NCBI GenBank assembly: GCA_022710975.1 | Contig: JAKLGA010000015.1 | Coordinates: forward strand, 124,001-188,000 | Length of the DNA stretch: 64,000 nt | Reading direction: 5' to 3' | Source: Myxococcota bacterium | Lineage (GTDB): Bacteria > Myxococcota > B64-G9 | In this document: positions 46,292 to 54,530 of the stretch, in pieces | Numbering within the stretch: position 1 is the first letter of the stretch | Layout of the letters: the number at the start of each line of letters is the position of its first letter | Translations under genes and position numbers: made by a program | The notes under the pieces: model-generated | Seen by the model: the letters and a program-made list of their open reading frames with translations, nothing else | What the model was told of the DNA's origin: nothing | Databases searched by the model: none

Positions 46292-47299
46292 ATGCGGGCC
46301 TGGGCCATCGAGCGTTTCGGGCTGGACGGGCTGCGGCTGGGCGAGCGGCCCGAGCCCCGGCCGGGCCCCGGCGAGGTGCGCGTGCGGGTGAAGGCCTGCT
46401 CGCTGAACTACCGCGACGTGCTGATGGCGACCGGCGCCTACAACCCGAAGCAGCCCCTGCCGCTCCAGCCCCTGTCCGACGGGGTGGGCGTGGTGGAGGC
46501 GCTCGGCGAGGGCGTCACCCGGGTGAAGGCGGGCGAGCGCGTGGCGGGCATCTTCGCCCAGCGCTGGCTGGCGGGTCCATTCACCCCCGAGGCGCGCGCC
46601 TCGACGCTGGGCGGCCCGCTGCCCGGGATGCTGGCCGAGGCGGTGGTGCTCTCCCAGGAGGGCCTGGTGCGCGTGCCCGGGCACCTGTCCGACGAGGAGG
46701 CCGCCTGCCTGCCGTGCTCCGCGCTGACCGCCTGGAACGCGCTGGTGGTCCAGGGCCGGCTGCGGGCCGGCGACAGCGTGCTGGTGCAGGGCACGGGCGG
46801 CGTGTCCACCTTCGCCCTGCAGCTCGGCGTGCTGATGGGCGCGCGGGTCATCGTCATCTCCGGCAGCCGCGAGAAGCTCGAGCGGGCCCGCGCCCTGGGC
46901 GCCTGGCAGTGCATCGATCGGCAGGCCACCCCCGCCTGGGACGTCGAGGCCCGGCGCCTGACCGGCGGGGAGGGCGTCGACCACGTGGTGGAGGTGGGCG
47001 GGGCGGACACGCTGGCGCGCTCGCTCAACGCGGTGCGCATGGAGGGCGGGGTGTACGTGATCGGCGTGCTCTCGGGCGTCCAGGCGGCGCTGCCGGTCAC
47101 CGCGGTGCTGATGAAGCAGGTCCGGCTGCAGGGCGTGTTCGTGGGCAGCCGGGAGATGTTCCTGGCGCTCAACCGCGCCGTCGAGGCGGCCCGCCTGGCG
47201 CCGGTCGTCGACCGGGTGTTCCCCTTCGACCAGGCGCCCGCCGCCTTCCAGCACATGCAGCAGGGCAAGCACTTCGGCAAGTTGGTCCTCAAGGTGTAG
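46292..47299 (+). CDS. Zinc-free NAD(P)-dependent MDR oxidoreductase (quinone-reductase-like)
   Basis: A medium-chain dehydrogenase/reductase of 335 residues. The N-terminal GroES-like domain (VRVKACSLNYRDVLMATGAY) and Rossmann domain (VLVQGTGGVSTFALQLG) match the quinone oxidoreductase/NAD(P)-dependent alcohol dehydrogenase group. The catalytic and structural zinc Cys/His ligands are absent. SGSREKLERARALGA after the second strand suggests NADP(H). Substrate unknown. ATG 46292 follows GGAGGTGA. Its last 11 bases overlap the convergent GH31 gene. Confidence 0.82.
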   Translation: MRAWAIERFGLDGLRLGERPEPRPGPGEVRVRVKACSLNYRDVLMATGAYNPKQPLPLQPLSDGVGVVEALGEGVTRVKAGERVAGIFAQRWLAGPFTPEARASTLGGPLPGMLAEAVVLSQEGLVRVPGHLSDEEAACLPCSALTAWNALVVQGRLRAGDSVLVQGTGGVSTFALQLGVLMGARVIVISGSREKLERARALGAWQCIDRQATPAWDVEARRLTGGEGVDHVVEVGGADTLARSLNAVRMEGGVYVIGVLSGVQAALPVTAVLMKQVRLQGVFVGSREMFLALNRAVEAARLAPVVDRVFPFDQAPAAFQHMQQGKHFGKLVLKV

Positions 47300-49088
47300 G
47301 CGCCCGGGGCGCCTCGATCTCCACCCGCCGCTCGCCCGCCGCCGCGGCGAGCTTGACCCACAGCCGGCGCGCCTCGGCCTGGTAGCACCAGCCCTGCGGG
47401 GCGGCGTCCAGCGCGGCCCGGTCGGGCAGCGCGGGCAGCGCCTCGCCCCCGAGCCGCACCGCCGCGGGCGCCCCCTCGGCGCGCACCCCGAGGTAGGTGG
47501 AGCGCGGCGCCTGCGACAGGCTCACCCGGCTGCCCCCGGCCGCGCGCTGCGCCTGGAGCTGCACCGGCTCGTCGTCCTCCCCGTGCAGCTCGAAGCCGGT
47601 CGGCGCCGGGCCGGGCCACACCAGCACGCTCAGGCAGCCCGCGGCCGCGTCGCTGCCCAGCCCGGTGGCCAGGACGGCGTCCTGCAGCGGCAGGATGGCC
47701 CCCTCGCGCACGTACAGCGGGATGCGCTCGAGCGCCGAGGTGTCCACGCCCGGGAGCGTCTGGCCCCCCTCGAGCGGCGCGGCCCCGGGCGCCCACCAGT
47801 CGTACCAGCGCGCGCCGGCCGGCAGCGCCACGTCCCGGCGGCCCGTGTCGTCGAGCACCGGTGCCACCAGCAAGGCCTCCCCCAGCATGAAGCGCCAGTC
47901 CCCAGGCCAGTCGGCCTCGTCGCCCTGCGGGCGCAGGATGGGCTCGCCGCCCGCGTGCGCCTGCTCGGCCAGGCTGTAGAAGAAGGGCACCAGGGCGTGG
48001 TGCAGGTGGCTCCAGAAACGGTAGAGCGCCACCACCTCGGCCTGGCGCTCGGGCACCGTCCAGGGGGTGATGTTGGCCCGGCCGTGGAGCTGCATGAAGG
48101 GGCTGAGCGCCCCGAGCGCGGTCCAGCGGGCGAACACCTCGCTGCGGAAGGGGATGGTCTCCAGCATGTCCTGATCGTCGCGGTCCAGGTAGCCGCCGAT
48201 GTCCGAGCCGAGCACGGCGTAGCCGGCCCGGGCCGAGCGGAACATGTGGTCGAGGGCGTCGATCTGCCCCAGCCAGTCGCGGCGCTGGTCGCCCACCCAG
48301 GCGACCGGGGCGTGCTCGGGCCGGGCGAAGAAGCGCCCCTCGAACTGGTAGCTCCGGTCGTAGGGCCGGACCATGGTCAGGAATTCCTCGGGCCCGCGCG
48401 TCCGCACCCCGTGCGCGTAGAAGTCGCGGTAGTAGGCCTCGGAGTAGGCCTGGTGGGCGACCGGGCCCTGGAAGGTCTCGAGCGTGGGCGTGTCGATGTA
48501 GCTCTCGCCGAAGTCCAGCTTGAAGCCGTCCACCCCGAGCGCGAGCAGCGGGGCCTGCAGCGCGTGCCAGAACTCGACCGCCCGGGGGTGGAAGAAGTCG
48601 AGGCCCCCGCCCCAGCCCTTCCACCAGGAGTAGGTGGCCCCGCCGTTGACCAGGTAGCCGCGCCGGCTGGCGGTGGTGAAGATCTCCGGCGGGCCCGCGT
48701 AGCTGTCCCCGCCGGGCTCGAGGTCGAACGAGCTCTGGTTCACCATCTGCGTGCACCACAGCACCAGGCGCAGGCCGTCGGCGTGCAGGTCGTCGAGCAG
48801 CGCCTCGAAGTCGTGGTAGCGGATCGGGTTGGGCTCGAAGGTGTTGTAGTCGGTCTCCCAGGGGCTGTCGAGCACCACCACCCCGAAGGGGATGTCGCGC
48901 TCCTGGAAGCCGCGCACGAAGGCGTAGGTGTCGTCCGTGTCCGAGATGTCCTTGGAGATCCACGGCTCGAAGGCCCAGCGCGGGGTGTGCAGCGGCGGAT
49001 CCTGCCCGGGGCCGGAGCCACCCTCCTGGCAGCCGGCCAGCAGGCCCGCCGCCAGGGCCAGGCCGGCCAGGGTGCGCAGCGTGCCCAC
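47289..49088 (-). CDS. Secreted GH31 alpha-glycosidase lipoprotein
   Basis: A 599-residue lipoprotein (LLAGC, C20) with a glycoside hydrolase 31 TIM barrel. The catalytic nucleophile is D192 in GVDGFKLDFGES; the acid/base is D267 in WVGDQRRDW; GSDIGGY (297 on) contributes to the -1 site. The protein begins directly at the barrel (RWAFEPWISKDISDTDDTY), so the N-terminal beta-sandwich of many GH31 enzymes is absent, but a C-terminal beta-sandwich is kept (LPLQDAVLATGL to the end). Alpha-glucosidase, alpha-xylosidase and related specificities cannot be told apart. The start is a GTG with GGGAGG upstream. With two other lipoprotein genes it forms a glycan locus. Confidence 0.87.
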   Translation of the reverse strand: MGTLRTLAGLALAAGLLAGCQEGGSGPGQDPPLHTPRWAFEPWISKDISDTDDTYAFVRGFQERDIPFGVVVLDSPWETDYNTFEPNPIRYHDFEALLDDLHADGLRLVLWCTQMVNQSSFDLEPGGDSYAGPPEIFTTASRRGYLVNGGATYSWWKGWGGGLDFFHPRAVEFWHALQAPLLALGVDGFKLDFGESYIDTPTLETFQGPVAHQAYSEAYYRDFYAHGVRTRGPEEFLTMVRPYDRSYQFEGRFFARPEHAPVAWVGDQRRDWLGQIDALDHMFRSARAGYAVLGSDIGGYLDRDDQDMLETIPFRSEVFARWTALGALSPFMQLHGRANITPWTVPERQAEVVALYRFWSHLHHALVPFFYSLAEQAHAGGEPILRPQGDEADWPGDWRFMLGEALLVAPVLDDTGRRDVALPAGARWYDWWAPGAAPLEGGQTLPGVDTSALERIPLYVREGAILPLQDAVLATGLGSDAAAGCLSVLVWPGPAPTGFELHGEDDEPVQLQAQRAAGGSRVSLSQAPRSTYLGVRAEGAPAAVRLGGEALPALPDRAALDAAPQGWCYQAEARRLWVKLAAAAGERRVEIEAPRAPTP

Positions 49089-49099
49089 GCGGCCTCCCT

Positions 49100-50551
49100 T
49101 CACTCGGGGCAGGCGGGCAGGCTGGCGAGATCGGCCCACCAGTCCGCCGGGAGCCGCAGGCGGTAGGTGTCCACGCTGCCGTCCCCGCCCGGCCAGTCCG
49201 CGCCCCACAGCACCGTGCGCCCGTCGCCGGAGATGGGCGAGTAGGCCTCGCGCGGGTAGCCGTCCGGGCCGGGGTAGTCGTTGTGGGTGTCGGCCAGGCG
49301 CCACACGCGCGGGTGCTCGGCGTAGGGCCGGAGCTCCAGCATGACCGCCTGGTTGCGCAGCCAGCTCGCGCTGCCCGGCTCCGAGTAGGTGCTCAGGTAC
49401 ACCCAGCCGCGGATGGCCGGATCGGTGAAGCGCCCGAAGTGGAAGCCGCCCACGTCCCAGCCGAGATCCTCGTGGTACAGCATGGTCTGGGTCTCGCCCG
49501 TGCGCAGGTTGGTGTAGGCCAGGGTGTCGCTGTCGGCCGCCGGCCAGTTCGAGTTGTTCACCTGGCACACGTAGGCCGCGTCGCCCTCGGCGGTGAAGGC
49601 CCAGCCGCCGTGGGTCTCGTCGTTGCACACCTTGAGGGGGTCGGTGAAGTCGAGCGCGAAGGCGTGCGGCCCGTCGAAGGCGTCCCCGCGGTCGGTGCGC
49701 GGGAAGAGCGCCACCACGCGATCGCCGAGCGGCGAGACGTCCACCATGTTGGGCCGCGGCAGCTCCGCGCCCTGGCCGCCCAGCGCGTGGAACAGGTCGA
49801 GGTCGAGGGTACCGAGCACGGTGTCGGTCTGCCTGTCGTAGGTCACGATGGCCAGCATGGGGTTGGTCGCGCCGTCGTACGGGCCGCGCAGCATGAAGGC
49901 CCAGATCCGGGAGTCGGCCGAGGAGTCGCCCTCCACGTCGTTCAGCGCCTCCTCGCAGCCGGGCACGTCCAGGGCGAAGTCGTGCACCAGCGCGGTCGCG
50001 CCGCTGGCGGCGTCGTACTCCCGCAGCGCGCAGCCCTCGCGGTAGAACAGGAAGAGCGGCCGGGCGCCCGAGTGGTCCCAGCGCAGCTCGGCGCTCTCGT
50101 GCGAGTTCAGCTCGCTCACCACGCGGTGGACGCCGTCGTCCGCGGCGCGGAGGATGATAGTCTGGCCCGCGCCGCTCCCGGGCGGGGTCTCGCCGTCCTT
50201 GACCAGGAAGTAGTACTCGCCCGAGCTGTTCTCCGCCCGCCAGCGCGAGTACACGGGCCGCAGCACGCCGTGCGCCTCGGCCGCGGGGAAGTCGGTCGCG
50301 TCGGCCGCCTTGCACACCTCGGCCCCGAAGAAGGGATCCCGCACGCAGGCGCCCCGGGCCGGCTCGGCGGCCGCGGACACCGGGGGCAGGGCGAAGGCGC
50401 TCGTGTCCCCGCGGGTGTAGGGGTGCACGTTGGCGCAGGGCACGAACGGGCCTCCGTCGCCGTCCGGCCCCCCGTCCGCGGGGGAGCCGCTGTCCTGGCA
50501 GCCCGCCGCCAGCAGGCAGGCCAGGGTGAGGCACAGGCTCAAGGTCCGCAT
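49100..50551 (-). CDS. Lipoprotein, probable beta-propeller
   Basis: A 483-residue lipoprotein (LLAAGC, C18) followed by a Gly/Asp/Pro-rich stalk (to about 37). The rest has repeated beta-strand blades: RPLFLFYREGCALREYD, NPMLAIVTYDRQTDTVLGTLDLD, DRVVALFPRTDRGD, TLAYTNLRTGETQTMLY and SPISGDGRTVLWGADWPGGDG. The pattern (short strand, turn with N/D/T-G, strand) fits a seven-bladed propeller of the oligogalacturonate-lyase/TolB-like type. No lyase catalytic residues can be confirmed. It starts at ATG 50551, divergent from the alpha/alpha-barrel gene, and runs into the GH31 gene after 11 bases. A glycan-binding or polysaccharide-lyase role is plausible from context only. Confidence 0.68.
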   Translation of the reverse strand: MRTLSLCLTLACLLAAGCQDSGSPADGGPDGDGGPFVPCANVHPYTRGDTSAFALPPVSAAAEPARGACVRDPFFGAEVCKAADATDFPAAEAHGVLRPVYSRWRAENSSGEYYFLVKDGETPPGSGAGQTIILRAADDGVHRVVSELNSHESAELRWDHSGARPLFLFYREGCALREYDAASGATALVHDFALDVPGCEEALNDVEGDSSADSRIWAFMLRGPYDGATNPMLAIVTYDRQTDTVLGTLDLDLFHALGGQGAELPRPNMVDVSPLGDRVVALFPRTDRGDAFDGPHAFALDFTDPLKVCNDETHGGWAFTAEGDAAYVCQVNNSNWPAADSDTLAYTNLRTGETQTMLYHEDLGWDVGGFHFGRFTDPAIRGWVYLSTYSEPGSASWLRNQAVMLELRPYAEHPRVWRLADTHNDYPGPDGYPREAYSPISGDGRTVLWGADWPGGDGSVDTYRLRLPADWWADLASLPACPE

Positions 50552-50573
50552 GGCGCGCTCCTCCTCGGGCCCC

Positions 50574-50603
50574 AGGGTAGCGCATGCGGCCAGGTGAGGT
50601 CGA
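50574..50603 (-). promoter_or_regulatory. Predicted promoter of the propeller/GH31 genes
   Basis: On the minus strand TCGACC (50598-50603) and TACCCT (50574-50579) are 18 bases apart, 23 bases before the ATG at 50551 with its GAGGAGGAG. A plus-strand extended -10 (TGG TAGACT, 50621-50626) for the divergent gene lies close by. Confidence 0.45.
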
Positions 50604-50655
50604 GGCCGCGGTCGCCGTGGTAGACTGCGGCGGGATCGCCACGCGGGAGCGAGGC

Positions 50656-53088
50656 ATGGGCGCGACTCGGCTGGGATGGCTCGTCGGTCTGCTGGCCCTG
50701 GGCGGCTGCGGGGAGGCGGGGCGCACGCCGCCGACCCCCAGCCTGTGGCCCGCGCCGCGGATCGAGCGGCTGGACCCCGGGCCGCTCGGCGCGCTCGGCT
50801 GGCTGGCGGAGACCTCCCCCTGGGTGTCGGCGGGCTGCGGGCCCGGCCAGCCCCGGGAGGCCCGCCAGATGGGCGATCTGGCCGTGGGCAACGGGAGCGT
50901 GTTCGCCCTGACCGGCTACGCCTGCCCGCTCAACACGCTGCACACCATGATCGGCCCGAGCTACCAGAAGGAGGACGCCTTCTTCGACGACACCTCCTCG
51001 GCGCTGTGGGCGGAGGACGGCGGCGGCGCGCCGGCCGCCGAGGCGACCGTGGACGGGGCCATGTTCCGCTTCCGGGACGGGCCGCTGGTCGTCCACCGCG
51101 AGCGCTCGGCGCGCCTGGAGCTGGTGAGCATCACCTTCGCCCCGCTCGACGATCCGGCCGGCTCGGCCGCGGGCGCGTGGGCGCCCCAGGGCCCGGCCGC
51201 GCGGGCCCTGGTGCGGGTGTGCCTGGTGCGCAACCTGGGTGGCGAGACGGTGGAGGGGGTGGAGCTGCGCACGGACGCCGGGGACGCGGTCCGCCAGGAT
51301 CGCCAGCGGCGGCTGGTGGCGCTCGAGCCGGCCGGGGCGGCCACGCCGGAGAGCCTACCGCTCGGCGCGCTGGCGCCCGGGGAGGTTCGCCGGGTGGCGC
51401 TGGCCTACCTGCTCTCCCAGGCCGGGCAGGGCGAGGACGAGACCCTGGCTGCGCTCCAGGCGGCCGGGGCGGACGCGCTGGCCGCGGACACGGCCGCCTC
51501 CTGGCGGGCGTTCCTGGCACGCGCGGCCCGGGTCGAGTCGCCCGATCCCATGCTGGACGACCTGTGGCGCGGGCTGCTGCTGGCCGTCAAGGTGCAGCAG
51601 GCCGCCCCGGGCGGCTTCTCGCCCATGTCGGAGTACTCGCGCCTGTGGACCCGCGATCTGATCGGGCCGGTGCGCCTGCTGCTCGGCGCCGGGCTGCACG
51701 AGGAGGTGCGCGCCGCGCTCGAGTACTACCACCTGGCCGCCGCGGCCGAGGGCGACTACGCGAACTCCTTCCGCCTGGACGTGCCGGCTGAGCCCGCCCC
51801 GCCCGAGCCGGACTGGGCCGCGCTGCCGCCCTTCGAGGGCCGCACCGCGGCCGAGGGGCCGAGCCACGTGCCCTGGATGGCCCGGCTGTACGCGCTGGCG
51901 TCGGGCGACCACACGCTGGCCGGGCGCTGGTTCGAGTTCCTGCGCCGCGGGGTGACGGCCCAGCCGCGGGACGCGCGCGGGCTGCTGGGCTTCTCCGGGG
52001 ACGAGACCTACCGCCCGGCCATGGCCGTGGCGCTCGACTGGGACATGCAGTACGCCTTCGAGACCCTGAGCCTCTCGGCCAACTCCTCCTTCCTGCTGGT
52101 GGTGGCCGCCGAGGGGCTGGCGGCCGAGGCCGAGGCGCTGGGCCGCCCGGCCGCGGACGCGCTCGCGCTGCGGGCGCTGGCGGACCAGGCGCGCGCGGAC
52201 GCCGAGGCGGCCTTCTGGGACGAGGCCGGGGGCTACTACCTGCCCTTCCTCGACCGGGTCGATGCCGCCATCCGCCCCCCGCCCTTCGAGGACGTGGCCG
52301 CCCAGCCCCTGTGGACCGGCTACCTGGCGCCGGAGGCGCCGCGCGCGCTCACCAACCTCGCCACCGCCGTCCAGCGCCTGGGCCGGGCGGACGGGCTGTG
52401 GATCTCGCCGCTCGGCCCGAGCTACGACGACTTCATGGGGCTGGGCATCCACGCGGGCGTGTACACCGGCATGGCGCCCGCCTACGCGCTCCACTCCCTG
52501 GCCGCGGTCGATCACCCCACGGCCGAGGCGGCCTTCCAGAGCATGCGCTGGGTGCCGTCACCCTCGGGCAACCTGGGCGAGATGCAGATCGCCGACGATC
52601 ACTCGGCGCTCCAGCTCATCTACGACGCGAGCGGCCAGCTCGGGGACTACTCCGCCCGCTTCCGCCCCTGGGAAGGCGGCATCACCGGGGAGGCGCTGCT
52701 CGCCTTCCTGGCCGGGCCCGGGCTGGACGCGGACGCCGGGCGGGTGCGGCTGGCCCCGCGGCTGCCGAGCGGCTGGCCGGGCATGGCCTGGCGCAACCTG
52801 CGCCTGGGCCAGACCCGCTTCGACCTGGAGGTGGAGGAGCAGGGCGGCCGGCGGGTGACGCGTATCACCCCGGCCGCGGGCAGCCTGAGGGTGGAGCTCG
52901 CGCTGCCGCTCGGGCAGGCGCGCGTGGGCGCGGTGCGCCTGGGCGGCCGGCGCCTCGGCGCGGACGAGCTCGGGCTGCGCGAGCTCTTCGGCCTGCCGCG
53001 GGTCGTGCTGCCCGGGGCCGAGGCCTCGGCCGCGGCCCCGCTCGAGGCGGTGGTGGAGTGGGAGCCGGTTGACCCGGCCGCGCCGTGA
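50656..53088 (+). CDS. Lipoprotein with (alpha/alpha)6-barrel glycosidase-like domain
   Basis: An 810-residue lipoprotein (LGGC, C18). An N-terminal beta-sandwich of about 280 residues precedes a helical barrel (about 300-700) with SEYSRLWTRDLIGPVRLLL, a WxRD motif of the glucoamylase/debranching-type alpha-alpha barrels. The barrel has repeated helix pairs and acidic residues in GFSGDETYRP, DEAGGYYLPF and YDDFMGLGIHAGVYTGMAP. The C-terminal region (about 700-810) is a small beta domain. Which acid catalyses is not clear. Together with GH31 and the propeller lipoprotein it suggests surface breakdown of an alpha-linked glycan. ATG 50656 has GGGAGCGAG upstream; the frame's earlier ATG 50584 would precede the likely promoter. 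Confidence 0.7.
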   Translation: MGATRLGWLVGLLALGGCGEAGRTPPTPSLWPAPRIERLDPGPLGALGWLAETSPWVSAGCGPGQPREARQMGDLAVGNGSVFALTGYACPLNTLHTMIGPSYQKEDAFFDDTSSALWAEDGGGAPAAEATVDGAMFRFRDGPLVVHRERSARLELVSITFAPLDDPAGSAAGAWAPQGPAARALVRVCLVRNLGGETVEGVELRTDAGDAVRQDRQRRLVALEPAGAATPESLPLGALAPGEVRRVALAYLLSQAGQGEDETLAALQAAGADALAADTAASWRAFLARAARVESPDPMLDDLWRGLLLAVKVQQAAPGGFSPMSEYSRLWTRDLIGPVRLLLGAGLHEEVRAALEYYHLAAAAEGDYANSFRLDVPAEPAPPEPDWAALPPFEGRTAAEGPSHVPWMARLYALASGDHTLAGRWFEFLRRGVTAQPRDARGLLGFSGDETYRPAMAVALDWDMQYAFETLSLSANSSFLLVVAAEGLAAEAEALGRPAADALALRALADQARADAEAAFWDEAGGYYLPFLDRVDAAIRPPPFEDVAAQPLWTGYLAPEAPRALTNLATAVQRLGRADGLWISPLGPSYDDFMGLGIHAGVYTGMAPAYALHSLAAVDHPTAEAAFQSMRWVPSPSGNLGEMQIADDHSALQLIYDASGQLGDYSARFRPWEGGITGEALLAFLAGPGLDADAGRVRLAPRLPSGWPGMAWRNLRLGQTRFDLEVEEQGGRRVTRITPAAGSLRVELALPLGQARVGAVRLGGRRLGADELGLRELFGLPRVVLPGAEASAAAPLEAVVEWEPVDPAAP

Positions 53089-53097
53089 GGGTAGGGT
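53069..53097 (+). promoter_or_regulatory. Predicted promoter of the ATP-grasp gene (leaderless layout)
   Basis: TTGACC (53069-53074), 17-base spacer, TAGGGT (53092-53097), with seven bases to ATG 53105 and no Shine-Dalgarno. The -35 is inside the last codons of the preceding gene. Confidence 0.5.
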
Positions 53098-53104
53098 CTC
53101 GACC

Positions 53105-53782
53105 ATGAAACCGAGCGAACTCCTGTCCGCCGCCCGCGCCAGGGGGCAGACCACCCTGTCCGAGGACGACTCGCGCAAGGTGCTCGAGGCCTACGGGCTG
53201 CCGCTGGTCCCCAGCCGCCGGGTGGGCTCCCTGGACGAGGCCCAGGCCGCGGCCCGGGAGCTGGGCTTCCCGGTGGCGCTCAAGGGCACCGGCGCCCGCC
53301 TGGCCCACAAGACCGAGGCCGACGTGGTGCGGCTGTCCCTGCGCGACGCGGCCGAGCTGGAGGCGGCCTACCGGCACGTCCAGCAGAAGGGCGGGGAGCT
53401 CCTGGAGGGCATGCTGGTGCAGCGCATGCTGCGCTCGGAGCGGGAGTTCGTGGCCGGCCTGAGCCGCGATCCGCAGTTCGGCCCCTGCGTCATGTTCGGC
53501 CTGGGCGGCATCTTCACCGAGGTGCTCCAGGACGTGAGCTTCCGCGTGGCGCCCATCGAGACCCGGGACGCCGAGGAGATGATGGACGAGATCAAGGGCG
53601 CGAAGCTCCTGGGGCCCTTCCGCGGGAAGCCGGCCGTGGACCGCGCGGCGCTGGCCGCGCTGCTGGTGGCTCTCTCCAGGCTGGGGGCGGAGCTGGAGGC
53701 CGTGGCCGAGGTGGACATCAACCCCATCCTGATCGACGGCTCCCGGCCCGTGGCGGTGGACGCCCTGGTCGTGGTGAAGTGA
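53105..53782 (+). CDS. ATP-grasp acyl-CoA synthetase (ADP-forming) beta-subunit-type protein
   Basis: A 225-residue ATP-grasp_5 protein like the beta subunit of ADP-forming acetyl/acyl-CoA synthetase, which converts acyl-CoA, ADP and phosphate to acid, CoA and ATP. It shows LGFPVALKGTGARLAHKTEADVV (ATP-binding Lys, His of the phosphate relay), GPCVMFGLGGIFTEVLQDVSFRVAPI and DINPILI. The CoA-binding alpha part is not nearby, so it must pair with a distant partner or work alone. ATG 53105 is preferred because it opens a normal N-terminus and fits the leaderless promoter. Confidence 0.82.
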   Translation: MKPSELLSAARARGQTTLSEDDSRKVLEAYGLPLVPSRRVGSLDEAQAAARELGFPVALKGTGARLAHKTEADVVRLSLRDAAELEAAYRHVQQKGGELLEGMLVQRMLRSEREFVAGLSRDPQFGPCVMFGLGGIFTEVLQDVSFRVAPIETRDAEEMMDEIKGAKLLGPFRGKPAVDRAALAALLVALSRLGAELEAVAEVDINPILIDGSRPVAVDALVVVK

Positions 53783-53785
53783 AGC

Positions 53786-54514
53786 CTACTGCAGCTCGCG
53801 GAACTCGGCCCGGCGGTTCTTGCCGAAGGCCTCCTCGGTGCTGTCCGGGTCGGCCGGGCGCTCCTCGCCGAAGGAGATGATCTCCAGCCGCTCCGGATCG
53901 ACGCCCAGCTTCACCAGGAACTGCCGGGTGGCCATGGCCCGGCGCTCGCCCAGCGCCAGGTTGTACTCGGTCGAGCCGCGGCTGTCGCAGTGCCCCTCGA
54001 CCTGCACCCGCAGCGCGGGGCGCGCGCGCAGGTACTCGGCGTTCTGCTCCAGGTCGGCGCGGGCCTTGTCGGTCAGCTCGGCCGCGTTGAAGTCGAACAG
54101 CACGGTGACCAGGGCGGCGGGGCCGCTGGGCGCCTCGGCGGGGGTGTTGTTCATGGCCCGGGCGGCCTCCTGGGCGGCCAGCTCGGCCAGGCGCTTCTTC
54201 TCCGCCTCCTCCGCGGCCTTCTTCTTCTCGTCGCACTCCTTCCTGGCCTTGTCGGCCAGGCTGCGCGCGGCCAGGTAGGCGGCCTTGGCCTCGTCGTACT
54301 TCTCGGCCTTCATCAGCCCCTCGGCCTGCTCCATGGCGGCCCGGGCGGCCGCGACCAGCTCGGGCGCGCAGTCCTTGAGCTTGTCGAGGTCAGCCATGGC
54401 GCGTTCGGCCGCGTCGATCTCGGGCTGCGGGATCTTCTTCGGGCAGCCGGCCAGGGCGAGCGCCGCGACGAGCAGAAGGATCTTCGGGGCCAGGCGGGGC
54501 AGTGCGGTCCTCAT
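53786..54514 (-). CDS. pal: Peptidoglycan-associated lipoprotein Pal
   Basis: Outer-membrane lipoprotein (LAGC, C24) that anchors the outer membrane to peptidoglycan and works with TolB. After a helical, Lys/Glu/Ala-rich linker (about 35-125) the OmpA-like domain begins VTVLFDFNAAELTDKARADL and contains VEGHCDSRGSTEYNLALGERRA and NRRAEF, the peptidoglycan-binding signature. The coiled-coil linker is longer than in E. coli Pal. It starts 16 bases after tolB. Confidence 0.92.
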   Translation of the reverse strand: MRTALPRLAPKILLLVAALALAGCPKKIPQPEIDAAERAMADLDKLKDCAPELVAAARAAMEQAEGLMKAEKYDEAKAAYLAARSLADKARKECDEKKKAAEEAEKKRLAELAAQEAARAMNNTPAEAPSGPAALVTVLFDFNAAELTDKARADLEQNAEYLRARPALRVQVEGHCDSRGSTEYNLALGERRAMATRQFLVKLGVDPERLEIISFGEERPADPDSTEEAFGKNRRAEFRELQ

Positions 54515-54530
54515 GGCGTTCCCCCTCCGC

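Noticed and set aside
47289-53088. The glycan genes as a secondary-metabolite or polysaccharide biosynthesis cluster.
   Set aside because: There are no transferases, polymerases or export genes; the three proteins are exported hydrolase-like or binding lipoproteins.
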